Source: Methanobacterium aggregans (GTDB taxonomy: Archaea; Methanobacteriota; Methanobacteria; Methanobacteriales; Methanobacteriaceae). From it: a DNA stretch of 64,000 nucleotides. Of this stretch, positions 9,001-18,801 are shown piece by piece (position 1 is the stretch's first letter; each line of letters opens with the position of its first letter). Where the stretch lies: positions 62,001 to 126,000 of the forward strand of contig NZ_JAGGLN010000002.1 of the NCBI RefSeq assembly GCF_017874455.1. The letters are read 5' to 3'. The notes beneath the pieces are model-generated. The model worked only from the letters and a program-made list of their open reading frames with translations. It ran no database searches and had not been told where the DNA came from. Position numbers and translations under genes: made by a program.

Positions 9001-9363
9001 ATGAAAATTAATATCTGGACTTTTATTTATTTTCTAGCAGCTCTGCCTTTTTTAGGTAGATTCTTTGGTTTTTTAACTTCGGGAAACCCATCATATTTAA
9101 TCACAGGTTCTACAGGACTTATTTTGATCCTACTCATTTTTAGAGAGTACCAATATTTTTATAAAATACTTTTTCTGCTTTTAATAGGTTTAATTTTATT
9201 TTCAGGGTTGACAATCACTTATATATATTTATTTGAACCTATCTATGCCACCAAAGAATATTACTATGCAATCGGAACTCTCTTACTTTACATGGTCTTC
9301 TTTGCTTACGGCTATTGGCGCAGAGGAGATATAACATTCCCAGATAATAAATCTAAGATCTAA
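9001..9363 (+). CDS. Small four-helix membrane protein, unknown function
   Basis: I do not recognise this 120-residue protein. It is strongly hydrophobic, with about four membrane segments (near residues 7-25, 33-48, 55-75 and 87-105) and a basic loop-to-tail YWRRGDITFPDN at the end. AGGGGT precedes the ATG. The next gene has similar length, hydropathy and a matching YRRSDIIVP ending, so the two look like diverged tandem duplicates. A protein pair in the membrane is possible. Confidence 0.8.
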   Translation: MKINIWTFIYFLAALPFLGRFFGFLTSGNPSYLITGSTGLILILLIFREYQYFYKILFLLLIGLILFSGLTITYIYLFEPIYATKEYYYAIGTLLLYMVFFAYGYWRRGDITFPDNKSKI

Positions 9364-9404
9364 TGAGATTATTAAGTTATATGAATTAAATGGAGGTTAA
9401 ATTA

Positions 9405-9764
9405 ATGGAAGAAAAGTTTTTGTGGCCAATTTTAAATACAATATTTATCGTTTTTGCATTTTTATATTTTTTAAGTGGAGGACCTTTAACTTTTTTATGT
9501 TTATCTCTTATTTTTCTTCCTGCTCCTCTCATATCGGTTTATCAGGCTAAAAAATGTAGTTTTAAAGCTTTAATACGTAGTTTAGTGGGTGCATTAGCAA
9601 TCCAAGGCATGGGAGTATTATATATCTACCTAAATAAATTTTCATATTTCCAAGATTCAACGGATTATATAGCATTTTATGGACTTTTAGGCGTATTCGT
9701 CAGCCTTATGTTTTTAGTTGTATATTTGTATAGACGAAGTGATATCATCGTACCTCAACAATAG
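9405..9764 (+). CDS. Small membrane protein, paralogue of its neighbour
   Basis: A 119-residue protein with about four hydrophobic segments and a C-terminal YRRSDIIVPQQ resembling the WRRGDITFP end of the preceding gene. Start set at ATG 9405, which has GGAGGT seven bases upstream; the in-frame ATG at 9390 actually overlaps that binding site. It follows the first copy by 41 bp and is probably co-transcribed. Function unknown. Confidence 0.78.
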   Translation: MEEKFLWPILNTIFIVFAFLYFLSGGPLTFLCLSLIFLPAPLISVYQAKKCSFKALIRSLVGALAIQGMGVLYIYLNKFSYFQDSTDYIAFYGLLGVFVSLMFLVVYLYRRSDIIVPQQ

Positions 9765-10020
9765 CGTGAGTGTTACAGACATTAACCCTGTTGTTGACCC
9801 TTTCCCATATTATATCACTTTTTAAACAAAATAGTTTCAGTGACGTTTGCATGAAAATTGTTCATGATGATTAAATTTATATATAATTGATGAAGTGGCT
9901 CTTTTAGTCACATAAAACAGAGAATATTAAGGTATAGATAAAATAAAACGTTTTAAATCATTAATATGCATAGTAATTATATAAACAAGATATTCTGGAA
10001 ATGATCTTGGAGGATGAAAA

Positions 10021-11310
10021 ATGAACATCGTGGTTATAGGGGGAGGTCCAGCTGGTAGAACAGCTGCAATGGAAGCTTCAGGACTTGGAGCAAATGTTAC
10101 ACTGATTGAAAAGAATAAAATAGGCGGTAAATGTCTTAATGAGGGATGTGTGGTTGTTTGTGGGCTCAACGACGTTGCGAAGTACATAAGGAACACAAAA
10201 AAATTCAATGAAAGAGGAATCACCAGCCTGAACCCTGAAATCAATTTTCATAAAGTTGCAGGTGGAGTGAAAGAAACAATAGCCAAGATAAGGCACGTTC
10301 TTGAGGTTGAAACCCGTGAAGCAGGTGTTAACGTTGTCATGGATGATGCTGTGGTTGGAGATGGCTACGTTTCAGTTGGAAATGAAAGGTATAATTACGA
10401 CAAGCTTATCATAGGGACAGGTGCAGGTGCTTCCATTCCCCCAGTAAAAGGTGCAGAACATGCACTGACCTACAGAGATGTTCTTGACATTCCAAAGGTT
10501 CCTGAAAATCTCAACATCGTGGGAAGTGGAGTTATAGCTGCTGAATTTGCAGGAATCTTCTCAGCCATGGGCTCCAGGGTAAGGATTTTCTGCAGGCACA
10601 GTTTTTTGAAGATGCTCGACCCCGATATAAAAAGGTACGTGGTTGAAAAGTTGTTAGGGGATGTTGAAATACTTGAAAACACTCAAGTCAATGAGATTCA
10701 TCCAGACGGACTCAAAACAGATGCTGGTTTTTTTGAAGGAACTGTTCTTAATGCAGTTGGAATGGTGCCAAATTCAGATGCAGTGAGGGGTCTGGTTGAT
10801 ACTGGAAAAAATGGGGAGATAATTGTTAACAGCAAAATGGAAACCAGTAAAAGGGGTGTTTACGCTGCAGGAGATGTTGTTGGTGGAATAGGAACAACAC
10901 CAGTGGCCCGTATGGAGGGAGTGGTTGCTGCAAGGAACTCTTGCGGAATTCATGCTGAGGCAGATTACAGGTTCGTGCCAAGTTCCATATCCCTACACTA
11001 CGATGTCAGTTTTCTGAAATCTGAATCTCCCACGGGTTCTGAAGGGCACATACCTGGATCTTCAGGGCCAGAAACATTTTGGAGAGTTCTTGATGGAGAA
11101 ACAGGTATGAGTAAGGTTGTTTTTGATGCTGAAACTGGAGATATAAACAGTTTGTTTGCAGTGTCACCCTCTGCACGTACAACCATGGCCTACATGTCCA
11201 AGTTTCTAAGGGATGGTTATAAAATCCATGATTTTGATAACTTCATTGAAACCCATCCCTCAACAGATGCTGTTTACAAGCTCATAAGGTTCCTTTCCAA
11301 GTTAGAGTGA
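10021..11310 (+). CDS. FAD/NAD(P)-dependent disulfide oxidoreductase, dihydrolipoamide dehydrogenase-like
   Basis: A class I pyridine nucleotide-disulfide oxidoreductase of 429 residues. The N-terminal FAD motif is VVIGGGPAGRTAA, followed by a redox-active CLNEGC near residue 39. A second dinucleotide fold carries NIVGSGVIAAEFAG near residue 160, then the FAD-binding YAAGDVVGG and a dimerisation domain ending in THPSTDAV. The usual IPSK after the second Cys is replaced by VVVCG, adding a third Cys, and the HPTxxE signature is altered to HPSTDAV. The true substrate may therefore not be lipoamide. GGAGG precedes the ATG. No 2-oxoacid dehydrogenase complex genes are adjacent. Confidence 0.85.
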   Translation: MNIVVIGGGPAGRTAAMEASGLGANVTLIEKNKIGGKCLNEGCVVVCGLNDVAKYIRNTKKFNERGITSLNPEINFHKVAGGVKETIAKIRHVLEVETREAGVNVVMDDAVVGDGYVSVGNERYNYDKLIIGTGAGASIPPVKGAEHALTYRDVLDIPKVPENLNIVGSGVIAAEFAGIFSAMGSRVRIFCRHSFLKMLDPDIKRYVVEKLLGDVEILENTQVNEIHPDGLKTDAGFFEGTVLNAVGMVPNSDAVRGLVDTGKNGEIIVNSKMETSKRGVYAAGDVVGGIGTTPVARMEGVVAARNSCGIHAEADYRFVPSSISLHYDVSFLKSESPTGSEGHIPGSSGPETFWRVLDGETGMSKVVFDAETGDINSLFAVSPSARTTMAYMSKFLRDGYKIHDFDNFIETHPSTDAVYKLIRFLSKLE

Positions 11311-11456
11311 GTATTCAAAAAAAAAGATATATCTGAATGGACTACAAAGGAATAATTAGCTTTTAAACATTTATAAATACTTGAATATCTTCATTAACTC
11401 TTTTTATATTATTTTAGTACTCAAAAAATTTTTAAAATCTCAAATAGATATTTGAA

Positions 11457-12518
11457 TTATTTATTTAAAGGAATTCTGTTGTAGATCATCTCTGCAATAT
11501 CATCAGCTGAATTTAGAACGTCTGCTCCATACTTAGAAGCATTCAGCTTCATCTCACCCATACCCTTGAATGCATCTTCTAAAACTGTTTCCAGGTTTTC
11601 GAGTTCAGCTTCAAGCACTGCTCCATTGAAGACTGCGGCTAAATTATGGTAGCGCCCGTATTTCACTCCTAAAAGTGCTACAACTGGTATGTTGCATGCC
11701 ATGGCTTCGTGTATCATCATACCATCATCTGTGACCACTGCAACATCAATGAGCTTGTAAAGGTCGCGTATCCAATCTATGTAACCCAAATAAAATACCT
11801 TTTCAGATTTGAAGTATTTCAGGTAATCCTCTTCCAGCGGGTCTCCAACCACAAGTATGTTGGCATCGATCTGACTTTCTCCAAGTTTTTCCACACCCTG
11901 GGCCATTTTTTCAAAGAGTGTTGAACCCGATGAGAAGAGAACAGTTGGGATAGTTGGATCGTAACCTTCTGGCATTTTTGAAAGGGCCTTGTCCTTATCT
12001 CCCACGATTACTTCTGGATTTATTGGTGAGTATGCTTTTTTTGTGTTGAGCTTTTCAAGTTCTGCACTTTCCAACTGGAAGAGGTTGGATTCGGGTAGGG
12101 CAACGTTCGTTGTGATCTTGGTGCAGATGTTGGCATCCATGGGGGTTATGAGAATTCCAACTGATGGGAGCCTTGCAACGAGTGCTCCAAGACAACCCAC
12201 AACTGCACCTCCACCTATCACTCCAACCACAACATCTGGTTTGACTTTTTTGCAAAGTTTTGATACTCCCAGTACTGCTTTGAAGGTTCTGAATGCTGCC
12301 TTTCCCATTGTTGCCTTTGTGGCAGCGTGTCCTCCAGCCTGGGGGATGCTGGTTTTATACCAAGTTATTCCATGTTTTTTAAAGAGTAAACCTGGAGCTG
12401 TGGGATCCAGTGCAAATTCACATTCAACTCCCTTCTTTTCAAGGGCCCTTGCTATGTTGAGGGCTGTCATTGCATCCCCTCCTATGCCCCTTCCTGTAAC
12501 AATGCATAAAGCTTTCAT
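11457..12518 (-). CDS. MurG-like glycosyltransferase (GT28 type)
   Basis: A 353-residue GT-B fold enzyme. The N-terminal VTGRGIGGDAMTALNIA and the PDVVVGVIGGGAV segment mirror the lipid-acceptor half of MurG. The C-terminal half carries FSSGS, GYIDWIRDLYKLIDVAVVTDDGMMIHEAMACNIPVV, resembling the nucleotide-sugar site. In methanogens with pseudomurein, such a protein is a candidate for adding the second sugar to the lipid-linked precursor. A MraY-like gene lies 3.3 kb away on the same strand, which supports a role in envelope polymer assembly. Exact substrate unknown. Confidence 0.8.
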   Translation of the reverse strand: MKALCIVTGRGIGGDAMTALNIARALEKKGVECEFALDPTAPGLLFKKHGITWYKTSIPQAGGHAATKATMGKAAFRTFKAVLGVSKLCKKVKPDVVVGVIGGGAVVGCLGALVARLPSVGILITPMDANICTKITTNVALPESNLFQLESAELEKLNTKKAYSPINPEVIVGDKDKALSKMPEGYDPTIPTVLFSSGSTLFEKMAQGVEKLGESQIDANILVVGDPLEEDYLKYFKSEKVFYLGYIDWIRDLYKLIDVAVVTDDGMMIHEAMACNIPVVALLGVKYGRYHNLAAVFNGAVLEAELENLETVLEDAFKGMGEMKLNASKYGADVLNSADDIAEMIYNRIPLNK

Positions 12519-12815
12519 ATAAAATCACCTTAAATTTATTCTTTTTAAAATTATTGATTATTCTTAAAAGTTCATTAAATTAGTTAGATTAATGATTAAA
12601 CTGTTTTTTAAGGTTTATAAATAATTTTTCTATGTTCATGAACCTTTTTTTTGTACCTTCAACTTTCATTTTTACAATTTATATTATTATCTGAAACCCC
12701 ACTTGAAAAAATTTTTAACCTACAATTCATTGGGACAATTAAGATTCATCTAAATTATTTTAAAACACAGATTATTTAGTTAGGATAGTTCCAAATAAAG
12801 TAATTACAACTTCTT

Positions 12816-13616
12816 TTAGATCTTAACTTCCTTAAACAGTTCGTTGTTCCAGACGAATTCGTACATTCCCTCAATCGTTTCCACAAACTCCCGGTACTGG
12901 TTCCATATTCCAATTGATGTTTTTGAAACTGCGCTTTCTCCTGAAAACTTGGAAAATGCCATGATCATTTCCTTTTTATCCCTTAAAACCATTTTTATGT
13001 TGGGTATCTGCAGTAACTTCAGGTCGCAATCTAGGTTCTGGAGAACTTGAGACACATCTATCATTTCTTCATCTACAATTGAGTGGGGCATTATTATTAT
13101 CCTTACATTTACCCCTCTTTTAATAGCTTTTTGAATAACTTCTTTTAATTTGGGTGGCTCTTCCTTGAACATAAAGCCCGCCATTATGATAAGGGATTCT
13201 TCTGCCCTTGAGATGATCTCAAGTTCCTTGTTCACGATCTTCTCCGGGCCGTGAACAAGCCATATGGGTGCAGGTACGTTGGGTATCTGGGTTTCGTAGA
13301 CCATGTTGAGTTCAGCTTCAGCTTTGTCCATTGTTTCCTTTATTTCATTTCTTGACCTTTTGAAAACCTCGTGGGGAGGTATCACAGTGAATTGCAGTGG
13401 CTTACCCCGGCTCATTTCCACAAATCCCTTCTTTACAAGGGATTTCAAAACCACGTATATCTTAGAACGCGGGACGTTTGATGCTTCACTTAGCTCCGTT
13501 GCTGTTCCAGATATTACAGATGTTAAAGCCACATAAGCCCTTGTCTCATAGTCCGTAAGTCCCATAGTCTTAAGGGCGTTTAAAGTTTCCTTTTCCACTG
13601 GAATGTCTGCCAACAT
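12816..13616 (-). CDS. TrmB-family transcriptional regulator
   Basis: A 266-residue archaeal regulator. The N-terminal winged helix spans about residues 10-80 (GLTDYETRAYVAL, then SNVPRSKIYVVLKSLVKKGFVE). A short coiled coil is followed by a C-terminal TrmB effector domain with a phospholipase-D-like core. The ATG follows AGGTGA closely. It is divergent from an ABC exporter 227 bp away and is likely to control it. TrmB proteins often sense sugars, but the ligand here cannot be read from the sequence. Confidence 0.85.
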   Translation of the reverse strand: MLADIPVEKETLNALKTMGLTDYETRAYVALTSVISGTATELSEASNVPRSKIYVVLKSLVKKGFVEMSRGKPLQFTVIPPHEVFKRSRNEIKETMDKAEAELNMVYETQIPNVPAPIWLVHGPEKIVNKELEIISRAEESLIIMAGFMFKEEPPKLKEVIQKAIKRGVNVRIIIMPHSIVDEEMIDVSQVLQNLDCDLKLLQIPNIKMVLRDKKEMIMAFSKFSGESAVSKTSIGIWNQYREFVETIEGMYEFVWNNELFKEVKI

Positions 13617-13852
13617 GTCACCTTCTTAATTTGATTATCTTTAATTGATTTTTTTAGAATATTCCTGTTAAATTGAATTAAATCTGTTAAATTGAATTAA
13701 ATTCATTTCATAATTTGATGAATCATTACTGGTTTCACCATTAATTATATTTGAACCACGTGTTAATCTGCTCCATTTTATACTCTATTAGTTACATAAC
13801 TTATAAAAAGGTCATGTTCATATTCCTTATTAACTGAAGGGAAGTGATAAAA

Positions 13853-14620
13853 TTGGGAGAAGAAATTGATTATGCCATAGAAACATCAGAACTTGTAAAG
13901 AAGTTTGGTGATTTTAAAGCTTTGGATGGAATGAACCTCAAAGTAAAAAAGGGCGAAGTTTACGGATTACTGGGCCCTAATGGTGCAGGTAAAACAACCA
14001 CCATAAGGGTACTGTGCGGCCTGTCAAACCCATCATCTGGAGAAGCCCAAATTCTTGGAAAAACCATTCCCAACAATACAATATCAAAAGTTATAGGTTA
14101 CATGCCTCAAGAAACTGCTCTTTACGATGGACTCACAGTTAAACAGAACCTGAAATTTTTTGGGGAAATTTTCGGCCTTAAAAAGGATAAAACAATTAAA
14201 AAGATCCATGAGCTCCTTAGATTCATAGATTTGGAAGACTGGAAAAATGAGGTGACTGCTAACTTGAGTGGAGGTATGAAACACAGGGTTTCACTGGCAT
14301 GCACCCTCATACATGAGCCAGAAGTGCTTTTTCTTGATGAACCCACAGTTGGCGTCGATCCGGAGCTCAGGTTATCCTTCTGGAACTACTTCAACATGCT
14401 CAAGGATTCAGGTATAACCATACTCATCACAACCCACTACATGGATGAGGCACGCCACTGCGACAGGGTTGGATTCGTTAAAAAGGGTAAAATAATTGCA
14501 GAGGGACATCCTGAAGATATATTAAGGACTACAGGAACCGAATCCCTTGAAGATGCCTTCCTTGAGTTTTCAAGAACTTGTGGATCAGGAAATGTTCTGG
14601 AAGGAGGCAGTGTCCAATGA
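13853..14620 (+). CDS. ABC transporter ATP-binding protein (ABC-2 exporter type)
   Basis: An ATPase of the drug/lipid-export type. Walker A is GPNGAGKTT, the signature is LSGGM, and Walker B is VLFLDEPTVGVD followed by the His switch in ITTHYMDEA. Start set at TTG 13853, since GGAAGTGA lies five bases upstream; GTG at 13844 is the alternative and adds three residues. Its stop overlaps the permease start (ATGA). A TrmB regulator is divergent. The substrate is not evident, but placement between MurG-like and MraY-like genes makes an envelope component or a toxic compound plausible. Confidence 0.9.
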   Translation: MGEEIDYAIETSELVKKFGDFKALDGMNLKVKKGEVYGLLGPNGAGKTTTIRVLCGLSNPSSGEAQILGKTIPNNTISKVIGYMPQETALYDGLTVKQNLKFFGEIFGLKKDKTIKKIHELLRFIDLEDWKNEVTANLSGGMKHRVSLACTLIHEPEVLFLDEPTVGVDPELRLSFWNYFNMLKDSGITILITTHYMDEARHCDRVGFVKKGKIIAEGHPEDILRTTGTESLEDAFLEFSRTCGSGNVLEGGSVQ

Positions 14621-15756
14621 ACTTCAGAAGAAGCTTTGCAGTTACAAAGAGGGTTTTCAGGGACATCAAAAATGACAAACGTACCATTGCACTTATGCTC
14701 CTTGCACCCATATTTGCAATGTTTGTATTTGGCCTGGCCTTCAGCGGTGACGTGGAAGATGTTAACGTTGTTGTAGTGAACCATGACACAGGTTTCCAGA
14801 TACCTGGAGGAGAAAATCTTTCACTTTCCCAGGAGATAATCAGCAACCTGGACACTAATGTTTTGAACATCAAATACATGTCAGACAATGCTTCCGCTGT
14901 TGGTGAGGTTGAGAATGGAAAAGCCTACGCAGTCATCATATTTCCGGAAAATTTCACAGAAACTGCCTACATTGGTGCTACAACTCCCTCATCCAATCAA
15001 AGTACCCAGCTAATTATAAGGGCTGATGAAAGTGTTGTTAACATTAAAAATGCCATATTCAGCACTGTTGGAGATGCTGCAACCAAGACAATGGAAGATC
15101 AGGGAATTAACCCTCCTGTGAAAGTGGATTCTGATCCAGTCTATGGTGAGGGTGCAGAGTTCATAGATTTCTTCGTTCCAGGAATAATGGCCTTCGTTGT
15201 TTACCTCCTCACAACGCTGCTCACCCTCCTTGCATTCGTTGGTGAAAGGACATCAGGAACCCTTGGAAGAATTCTAGCAACACCCCTTAAGGAAAGTGAA
15301 ATAGTATGTGGTTATGCTGTGGCATTTGGAATTGTTGGAACAGTGCAGGCTGCATTCCTCCTTACAGTGGGTGTTCTTGTCTTCAAAATAGATGTGGTTG
15401 GAAACGTGCTCCTTGCATTCCTGGTGGTTGCACTACTGGCAGTTGTATCACAGGCACTTGGAATACTGCTTTCAAGCCTTGCAAAACGTGAAGGTCAGGC
15501 CGTACAGTTCATACCCTTCATAATACTTCCAGTTTTCCTACTTTCAGGTGTTTTCTGGCCAATAGAAGCAATACCTACATGGTTACGACCATTATCATAC
15601 TTGGTACCACCAACCTATGCAGTTGATGCTTGCAGGGCGGTTATACTCAAGGGATGGGGTCTGGATAAGATAGGGATAGATGTTGCTGTTCTTTTGGCAT
15701 TTGCAGCTCTTTTCCTTGTTATGGCTGCACTGTCCCTTAAAAGAAAGAAGGATTGA
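14617..15756 (+). CDS. ABC-2 type transporter permease
   Basis: A 379-residue permease with one N-terminal membrane helix (LMLLAPIFAMFVFGLAF), a long extracytoplasmic domain of roughly 150 residues, and five or six C-terminal helices ending in a basic RKKD tail. This is the DrrB/YhgE-like topology. The ATG at 14617 overlaps the ATPase stop and has GGAGG nine bases upstream, so the shorter N-terminus is preferred over a frame start at 14578. It forms an export complex with the preceding ATPase; substrate unknown. Confidence 0.9.
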   Translation: MNFRRSFAVTKRVFRDIKNDKRTIALMLLAPIFAMFVFGLAFSGDVEDVNVVVVNHDTGFQIPGGENLSLSQEIISNLDTNVLNIKYMSDNASAVGEVENGKAYAVIIFPENFTETAYIGATTPSSNQSTQLIIRADESVVNIKNAIFSTVGDAATKTMEDQGINPPVKVDSDPVYGEGAEFIDFFVPGIMAFVVYLLTTLLTLLAFVGERTSGTLGRILATPLKESEIVCGYAVAFGIVGTVQAAFLLTVGVLVFKIDVVGNVLLAFLVVALLAVVSQALGILLSSLAKREGQAVQFIPFIILPVFLLSGVFWPIEAIPTWLRPLSYLVPPTYAVDACRAVILKGWGLDKIGIDVAVLLAFAALFLVMAALSLKRKKD

Positions 15757-15865
15757 AAAGTCGTTAATTCTTTCTTTTTACTTTTTAAATAGGAACTAGA
15801 TTTTTTTAAGGCAGTGAGTACTTCGTCATATTCACGCCTTATTTCGTTATAATTTTTGATACAAC

Positions 15866-16783
15866 TTACTCAATATCATTCTCTTCTGCGTAGGGATTGA
15901 AGAACAACCTTCTGAAACCCAAAATTTTAAGTAATTTGTTGTTTATCATAATGCATCGTTTTTTAAGGATTGTTTTACGCATCAAGTCTCCAAGTCCTCC
16001 TCCTGTTAAAACATCCATGGTGTAATCTCCAAAGTTGGGATCCTGAATTTTGAGGTTTTTCTTGATGAATGCTTCAAGGTTTTTTCTCCTTAAAAATGCT
16101 ATGAGAATTGATGTTAAGAGGAATAATGCCAGTACAAATAGGAAAACACCTGAAGCTCCAAAGCCAAATGAATTTCCAACAATACTGCCTAAAACTGCGT
16201 ATAAAATTCCAAGACCCACAGCAAATGAGTGGTTGCCCACCTCTCCCATCATTATTTTACCTTGGTAGTCCAGGGCAGCGTATCCAAGGCATGCCACCAG
16301 GATGAGTAGTGCTGGGTAGTAAAGGGTTGAGGTTAATGCAAATATTCCAAGAACAACCAGAAGAGCCATTGTGATCACTGTGGAACATGCAGTTCCAGGC
16401 TGCATGTCTGCAATGTTCATTGGCTGTATCATCAGGGCTATCAGTATTGCAAGGGCACCGAAGTTGTAGTAGAATCCAACTGCCATAACCATCAGCATGC
16501 CAATTCCCCTTGAAAGCTGTCCAAGTTCAAATGGCAGCCCTTCAATCCTTTTTCTGCCAATTAAATCATCTGCAAATGCGAATAATCCAATTATTCCTAT
16601 TAAGTATTGATAAGGAGGTTCTAAAAATAGTAATAAAACTATAAATGGGGCCAATCCAACTGCACGAGGCGTTCCACCCCTTATATTGGTGTAGAGGTTT
16701 CCCTTGGTTCTTGTGAAAATTTCCTTGAAAATGTAGGTCAAAACTGCTGATGCTAGAAAAGCTAAGATTAATTCTTCGTACAA
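15866..16783 (-). CDS. MraY-like glycosyl-1-phosphate transferase (GT4 family)
   Basis: A polytopic 305-residue membrane protein with about nine hydrophobic segments. FADDLIGRK matches the DDxxK metal site of MraY/WecA enzymes, NIADMQPG the Asn-Asp loop, and MGEVGNHSFAVGLG the third motif. It probably transfers a sugar-phosphate building block onto a polyprenyl phosphate, and in this type of organism pseudomurein precursor is the likely product. The start is TTG at 16783 with GGATGTG upstream; no ATG fits near the N-terminus. The last 40 residues are basic and likely cytoplasmic. Confidence 0.82.
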   Translation of the reverse strand: MYEELILAFLASAVLTYIFKEIFTRTKGNLYTNIRGGTPRAVGLAPFIVLLLFLEPPYQYLIGIIGLFAFADDLIGRKRIEGLPFELGQLSRGIGMLMVMAVGFYYNFGALAILIALMIQPMNIADMQPGTACSTVITMALLVVLGIFALTSTLYYPALLILVACLGYAALDYQGKIMMGEVGNHSFAVGLGILYAVLGSIVGNSFGFGASGVFLFVLALFLLTSILIAFLRRKNLEAFIKKNLKIQDPNFGDYTMDVLTGGGLGDLMRKTILKKRCIMINNKLLKILGFRRLFFNPYAEENDIE

Positions 16784-16856
16784 TTAACACACATCCAATA
16801 AATATTAAAAAATAGGGGTTTATTAAGTCCTGAAGAACACAGGATTGTTTCCCCCT

Positions 16857-17507
16857 TTAAAGGTTGTTCAGTGTTTTGATAAATAGGTTTGCATCTGCAA
16901 CCTTTTTACTGTAGGAATCGTACTTGTAGGTCTCGTAGATTATGGTTGGAATGCCCTTTGATGCTATTGGCTTTGTAACATATTTTGGGCTGGTACCACT
17001 AGGTGGCACGTAAACCTTCAAAAACGACATCTTTGCCTTTACCCTATTTATGTAATTGTAGGTTTTGGCTGTCTTTGATACAGGGTCTAAAAACCTTGGG
17101 TATTTGTAGCCACTTGATTTCCAAGCATCTTCATGAATGTCAAAAACAACATTTGGATGGCTTCGCTTGACATCTGGGACAACAAATTTATTCCCAAGCA
17201 GCTGTCCATACATTCTACCCTTGTAATAGTTCATAGGAGTCTTGGTAACATGGATCCTGTAAAGAAGGTATTTCTTGTTCGAAGATGCTGTTTGAGTCTT
17301 CAGCGCAGATACCATGGCATCATGAAAACCATGTTCTCTTGGGTGAACCCCCACAATTATAGCTATTGTGTTGGTTGAGGATGGATTTCCATAAGTTTGC
17401 TTTTCAACCCATCCATAACTTGTTTTTCCAATAACCGCCGCAGAGCATGCCCCAATCATAGAAAACACAAAAATTAAACACATGAATATACTAATTAGTT
17501 TTCGCAT
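16857..17507 (-). CDS. Secreted M14-like zinc peptidase, copy 1
   Basis: A 216-residue secreted protein with a signal peptide (MRKLISIFMCLIF, cleavage near CSAAV). The mature part contains GVHPREHGFHDA, VVFDIHED and PTIIYETYKYD. These align with the HxxE, third His and general-base Glu of M14 carboxypeptidases and the related succinylglutamate desuccinylase group. An AGGTGA site precedes ATG 17507, so the longer frame to 17552 is rejected. A paralogue follows upstream on the same strand. Close to the MraY-like gene, trimming of cell-wall peptides is a reasonable guess; activity is untested. Confidence 0.75.
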   Translation of the reverse strand: MRKLISIFMCLIFVFSMIGACSAAVIGKTSYGWVEKQTYGNPSSTNTIAIIVGVHPREHGFHDAMVSALKTQTASSNKKYLLYRIHVTKTPMNYYKGRMYGQLLGNKFVVPDVKRSHPNVVFDIHEDAWKSSGYKYPRFLDPVSKTAKTYNYINRVKAKMSFLKVYVPPSGTSPKYVTKPIASKGIPTIIYETYKYDSYSKKVADANLFIKTLNNL

Positions 17508-17868
17508 ATAATCACCTTTTATTAATAATATATGTAGATTTTCAATATTCATTAATAAACTTTATCATGTTTTATCAAAAAAGGATAGAAATTTAAGGAT
17601 TTTAGAAGTTTATACAAATTTTTAAATTATTTTTTAAAGAAAAAGTTTGATTTTCATATTAATTTCATTAAAAGGACAGATATATCTTATAAAATCTTTC
17701 ATAAATATGATATTAATGAACATTGATTAAAAATAGTTAAAAAATTGATTAAAAGATTCTTAAAACTGTTATTTAACAGTATAATACAATTCTTCGAATA
17801 ATTAGGTTTGTATATTTAAAACCACTTAATATGTATTCACCATAAACTACTATCTGAGGTTACTGAAT
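17508..17868. other. Spacer between the two secreted peptidase genes
   Basis: 361 bp of AT-rich sequence with no coding frame of support. Its size suggests that copy 1 has its own promoter rather than being read only from copy 2. Confidence 0.55.
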
Positions 17869-18516
17869 TTAAAGACTGTTCAACGTGTTGATAAACAGCT
17901 TTGCATCTGCAACCTTTTTACTGTAGGAATCGTACTTGTAGGTCTCGTAAATAATCGTTGGAATGCCCTTTCTTGATAGGGGGTTTGTAACGTACTTGGG
18001 ACTGGTACCACTAGGTGCGTAAACCCTGAGAAACGGCATTCTAGTTTTTATACGATTTATGTAGCTATAAGTTCTACTTGTTCTTGATATTGGGTCTAGA
18101 AAACGGGAGTATTTATATCCACTGGCTCTCCAACCATTTTCATGAATATCGAAGACAAGCTTTGGATTGTTTCGCTTCACATCAGGGACAACGAATTTAT
18201 TTGCAAGCAACTGCCCATACATTCTACCCCTGTAGTAGTTCATAGGGGTCTTGGTAACGTGAACCCTGTAAACTATGTACTTCTTGTTTGAAGAGGCAGT
18301 TTTGGTTTTCACTGCAGATAAAACCGCATTATGAAAACGGTACTCTCGTGGATGAACCCCTAAGATTATAACTATCTTGTAGTTGGAAGATGGATTACCA
18401 TAAACATTTTTTTCAACCCATCCATACTTAGTTTTTCCAAGAACAGTTGCAGAACAGGCAGCAACTGTAGAAAATATAAAAATCAGACAGAGTAAAATGC
18501 ACATCAATCTACGCAT
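17869..18516 (-). CDS. Secreted M14-like zinc peptidase, copy 2
   Basis: A 215-residue paralogue of the neighbouring secreted peptidase, very similar along its length. It has a signal peptide (MRRLMCILLCLIF, cleavage near CSATV) and keeps all the putative zinc and catalytic residues: GVHPREYRFHNA, LVFDIHENG and PTIIYETYKYD. GGAGGG lies six bases before ATG 18516, so the seven extra residues of the longer frame are dropped. Copy 2 is more Arg-rich (for example RMPFLRVYAPSG). The two copies may act on the same polymer with different preferences. Confidence 0.75.
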   Translation of the reverse strand: MRRLMCILLCLIFIFSTVAACSATVLGKTKYGWVEKNVYGNPSSNYKIVIILGVHPREYRFHNAVLSAVKTKTASSNKKYIVYRVHVTKTPMNYYRGRMYGQLLANKFVVPDVKRNNPKLVFDIHENGWRASGYKYSRFLDPISRTSRTYSYINRIKTRMPFLRVYAPSGTSPKYVTNPLSRKGIPTIIYETYKYDSYSKKVADAKLFINTLNSL

Positions 18517-18801
18517 TTGGATCCCTCCAATTAACATTTCATTGACGTTCAGTTATTATTTGTTTTTTAACCTTAATCAATTTTGTTCTGAGGTTTTAAT
18601 GAAACTTGATTAAACAAAAAAAAGGAATCCAATTCAAAGAGTAGATCGAATCAATTTTTTTCAATGAATAAATTCAGATATTCTTTTTTAGAAAAAATAG
18701 ATACATGATGGGCAGTTCTATTGGATTAAATAGATTAAAAATTAATATAAGTTAAAGGTTTTTATTGAGTATTAATCAGCCCATAAAAATATTTCGCAGA
18801 A

